A stretch of 64,000 nucleotides of DNA, from positions 1-64,000 of the forward strand of contig NZ_JBGCCT010000023.1 of the NCBI RefSeq assembly GCF_041260665.1. Direction: 5' to 3'. Below, piece after piece: positions 61,935 through 64,000 of this stretch (position 1 is the stretch's first letter; each line of letters starts with the position of its first letter). The notes beneath the pieces were generated by a model. The model searched no databases and had not been told where the DNA came from. It saw only the letters and a list, made by a program, of their open reading frames with translations. The translations under genes and the position numbers were made by a program. Origin of the DNA: Catenulispora sp. GP43. GTDB lineage: Bacteria > Actinomycetota > Actinomycetes > Streptomycetales > Catenulisporaceae.

Positions 61935-62260
61935 CGTACAAGCTCCTCGGGCTCAGGGGATCTCCGCGTAACCAGCGCGCTTCGATGGACGACTCAACGT
62001 TGTCGATCCCGGTAGGCCGGTGGTGCACACCGCGCTCGGGCCCGCCGCAGAAATCACTCGATCGGCCTTAGGAGAGCCGTATGGGGGAAATCGGAGGGTC
62101 CGTCGGCGTGTGCGGCACGGCGAAGCACCACATGTCCTGTCTCCTGTTAGGGAATCTGTGGGCTGGCCCGATTCGGCCTTCCAAAACCGAGCCCGCGTGA
62201 CGTCTGGCGAGTTCGGAACCTGCGCCACCACGGCGCCCCGTCTGATAGTCGAGGGAGAGC
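61935..62260. promoter_or_regulatory. divergent promoter region, one ECF-sigma-like element
   Basis: 326 bases between the Ig-like gene and the Tat-type gene. GGAACC (62215-62220) followed after 18 bases by CGTC (62239-62242) resembles an ECF sigma promoter, 19 bases upstream of the ATG at 62261. No gene-like frame or hairpin is clear. Confidence 0.35.
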
Positions 62261-63025
62261 ATGGGCTGGAGACTCACACGTCGGGCCGCATTGTCGGCGG
62301 CTGTCGCCGCAGCGGTCGCCGGGGTCATGACGACGCTGCCGTCGGCCTACGCGACAAGCCGGGCCGGGGTCACGCGATCGGTCGGCGTCGTTGGGACCGA
62401 ACAGTCTGACTCGCCCGCGCCGCAGCCCCCTCAGCTTCCCCGGGACTTCCGCGGAAAGGGCACGTGGGTCGTTCGAGACCTGGGTATCACGGTCCCGTTC
62501 ACCTGGGAGGGGCGAGATGGTGACAGCCAGATGGTCGCGGGAGGCCCGCAGTATCCGATCTGGTTCACCAACCTGATCTACCGCGGGTCGATCTACACGC
62601 TGACCTACAAGTGGCCCGGACTGACCCAGCATCCGTGCTCACGGATCCCCGGGTTCACCGTCGACCAATTGAACCGGTTCTTCCAGGGTGCACGGTTCGT
62701 CGGGCGGGAAGTCCTACAGGGAAGCCCGGACCGGTACGTGAACCACTGGCGGGTGGGCGTCGTGGTGCCGACCCTTCCGCCTGGGAACTTTTTGCGGTTT
62801 CCCCTTGCACTGGGCGATTTCTACGTCGATCAGAGCGATCCGGGTACGTTCTGGCGGGTGCTGCAGTTCGGAGTGCAGAATCTCTACGACCCCGAACTGG
62901 ACGAGTGGCTCGTGATGAACACGTTCGAGCACAAGCCGGGGACGGTCACGCTTCCCCGCCGGTGCTCGCTACTGCCAGGCGACCTTTCCGGTATCGAGGG
63001 AGTAGTAGGCGCCTTGAATCAGTAG
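62261..63025 (+). CDS. exported Tat-type protein of unknown function
   Basis: A 254-residue protein. LTRRAALSAAVAAAVAG at the N-terminus is a twin-arginine signal. The mature protein is aromatic- and Pro-rich (VPFTWEGRDGDSQMVAGGPQ, YPIWFTNLIYRGSIYTLTYK, NHWRVGVVVPTLPPGNFLRF) with two Cys. I do not recognise a family. GAGGGAGAGC lies before the ATG. Its last 57 bases overlap the 3' end of the convergent carbonic anhydrase gene. Tat use suggests it folds, possibly with a cofactor, before export. Confidence 0.7.
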   Translation: MGWRLTRRAALSAAVAAAVAGVMTTLPSAYATSRAGVTRSVGVVGTEQSDSPAPQPPQLPRDFRGKGTWVVRDLGITVPFTWEGRDGDSQMVAGGPQYPIWFTNLIYRGSIYTLTYKWPGLTQHPCSRIPGFTVDQLNRFFQGARFVGREVLQGSPDRYVNHWRVGVVVPTLPPGNFLRFPLALGDFYVDQSDPGTFWRVLQFGVQNLYDPELDEWLVMNTFEHKPGTVTLPRRCSLLPGDLSGIEGVVGALNQ

Positions 63026-63721
63026 CCGGCCCGCGCTGATCAGCGGCTGCAGCCGCGGGTCCGCCTCCAGCGCCCGGACGGTGAGGACAGTCTGCTCGCG
63101 GGTCGTCGCCTCGACCAGTTCGTGCTCCGGCACACCTGACGCCTTCGCGGCGTCGTAGGCGGGTTTGAGCGCGGCGACGATCCGGTTCAGGTACGGGCCC
63201 AGGTCTGTGCCGTGTTCCAGCGACTCCACCGCGGCTTCGACGGCGCCGCAGCCCTGGTGGCCCATCACGACGGTCAGCGGGGTGCCGTATTCCAGCGGAC
63301 CGAACTCGACGCTGCCCTGGACGAGCTCGTCGAGAGTCTGGGCACCGGTGCGGATGACGAACAGGTCGCCGAGTCCCTGGTCGAACACGATCTCCGGCGG
63401 CAAACGGGAATCGATGCACGAGAAGACCTGGGCGAACGGTTGCTGCCCCGTGGCCACCTCGAGCCGCCGCTCGACGTCCTGGCGCGGGTGGATCATCTCG
63501 CCCCTGACGAAACGGCAGTTGCCTTCGGCGAGCCGCCTCAGCGCTTTGCGAGCCGTGATGGGTTCGCGCGGAGCGAGTCGGCTCGGTGCCACGCCGTCGG
63601 CGGCAGTGGCGGCCGCCGCCGGTACGGCCGGTCCCCACGCCGCGCCGACGGCCAGCAGGCCGAGACTGCGCAGCAATGTCCGCCGGTGCAGCGGCTCAGG
63701 AGTGGTCTGGAGTTCGTTCAC
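62969..63721 (-). CDS. exported beta-class carbonic anhydrase
   Basis: A 250-residue enzyme for CO2/bicarbonate interconversion. Zinc ligands and the catalytic dyad are in FSCIDSRLPPE (Cys, Asp-Arg), with the second Cys and the His in GHQGCGAV. It has a Tat-like signal (HRRTLLRSLGLLAVGAAWGP), so the enzyme acts outside the membrane, unlike most beta-CAs. The GTG at 63721 overlaps the stop of the upstream frame (GTGA), so the two are translationally coupled; the frame open to 63862 is therefore not the start. It meets the 62261 gene tail to tail with 57 bases of overlap. Confidence 0.87.
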   Translation of the reverse strand: MNELQTTPEPLHRRTLLRSLGLLAVGAAWGPAVPAAAATAADGVAPSRLAPREPITARKALRRLAEGNCRFVRGEMIHPRQDVERRLEVATGQQPFAQVFSCIDSRLPPEIVFDQGLGDLFVIRTGAQTLDELVQGSVEFGPLEYGTPLTVVMGHQGCGAVEAAVESLEHGTDLGPYLNRIVAALKPAYDAAKASGVPEHELVEATTREQTVLTVRALEADPRLQPLISAGRLLIQGAYYSLDTGKVAWQ

Positions 63722-64000
63722 GTGATCAGCTTCGGCCGAAGAGGCGCCGACGAGGCCGTGACACGCCACGCACCTCGCCCAACCGAGCCATTGATGTGAC
63801 CGGCGGGGATCTCGGTGAGGATCGGGCTGTCGGCCGCCGGGTCGTTGTCGCCGACCAGCCACACGTCGCGGGCGCCGTCGGCGGACAGGGCGTTGATCCG
63901 GCTGTTCGCCATGTCGGCGGGGGTGGCGATCGTCCTGCTGCCGGCGGCCGACCGCCTGCGCCGTGCCGACGGCCGCGGCGGTGAAGGCCGCGGCGCTTCA
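63718..64000 (-). CDS. partial protein with a propeller-like motif, 5' end beyond the window
   Basis: The last 94 codons of a gene that enters from the right edge. It contains ATPADMANSRINALSADGAR DVWLVG, of which the ALSAxxxxDVWxVG part is a blade motif of secreted beta-propeller-like proteins in actinomycetes, and it stops at TGA 63718-63720 in overlap with the carbonic anhydrase GTG. Its start is not in the window. The end (RVTASSAPLRPKLIT) is unlike the propeller part and may be a linker or a shifted frame. Identification is weak. Confidence 0.45.
   Translation of the reverse strand, partial: EAPRPSPPRPSARRRRSAAGSRTIATPADMANSRINALSADGARDVWLVGDNDPAADSPILTEIPAGHINGSVGRGAWRVTASSAPLRPKLIT

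Overview
The window comes from a high-GC actinomycete. The evidence is strong GC bias at third codon positions, GTG and TTG starts, purine-rich ribosome binding sites, Tat- and Sec-type signal peptides, many secreted carbohydrate-active proteins, and paired SpoIIE-type phosphatases. A Catenulispora- or Streptomyces-like organism fits, but no marker gene here fixes the genus. There is no rRNA, CRISPR array or intact insertion sequence. The first 120 bases are poly-C low-complexity sequence that looks like an assembly or base-calling artefact.

Layout. 0.1-7 kb: a secreted phospholipase C-like phosphoesterase, a DEAH helicase with four helicase-associated repeats, a frameshifted IS481-type transposase remnant, a DUF1345 membrane protein and a lipoprotein. 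7.6-13.9 kb: a compact operon (processive GT2 synthase, two membrane-anchored beta-helix proteins, UDP-sugar dehydrogenase) ending in a strong terminator. It looks like a synthase locus for a uronic-acid exopolysaccharide. 14.3-19.9 kb: a LuxR-type regulator, a secreted zincin-like protein and a secreted M23-family peptidase. 20-21.9 kb is a scrap zone with an orphan VapB-like antitoxin, a decayed copy of the 3' end of recD2 and a degenerate tRNA-like 3' half. 21.9-26.6 kb: polyuronate degradation and oxidation (PL7-type lyase, GH28, modular sugar dehydrogenase). 26.7-29.5 kb: two divergent SpoIIE phosphatases. 29.6-36.4 kb: RecD2, divergent from a SNF2 helicase coupled to a SWIM-domain protein.

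36.4-41.5 kb is a small stress or dormancy island: a STAS protein, a 66-residue histidine-kinase-dimerisation-only protein whose phospho-accepting His is replaced by Glu, a tandem universal stress protein, a PNPOx-like protein, an SRPBCC-like protein and a small protein. Several decayed genes lie among them. Four GGGNC-N4-GNCCC palindromes (the core architecture of DevR/DosR operators) lie between these genes.

41.9-45 kb is a MacB/FtsX-type ABC exporter. 45.2-58.8 kb is the most novel part. It is an apparent biosynthetic locus in two divergent units with largely overlapping genes: DegT aminotransferase; radical SAM; alpha/beta-hydrolase-DegT fusion; LuxC-like reductase; LuxE-like synthetase; PhyH dioxygenase; GT2/GT7C glycosyltransferase; MFS exporter with a GSA-repeat leader; zinc dehydrogenase; PIG-L deacetylase; and a convergent aldo/keto reductase. 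The order suggests carboxylate activation, reduction to an aldehyde, transamination, glycosylation, deacetylation and export; this is inference. 59-64 kb holds surface and secreted proteins (CWB2 anchor, Ig-like protein with an Asn/Tyr-rich tail, a Tat-type protein, a Tat-type beta-carbonic anhydrase) and a partial propeller-like gene running off the right edge.
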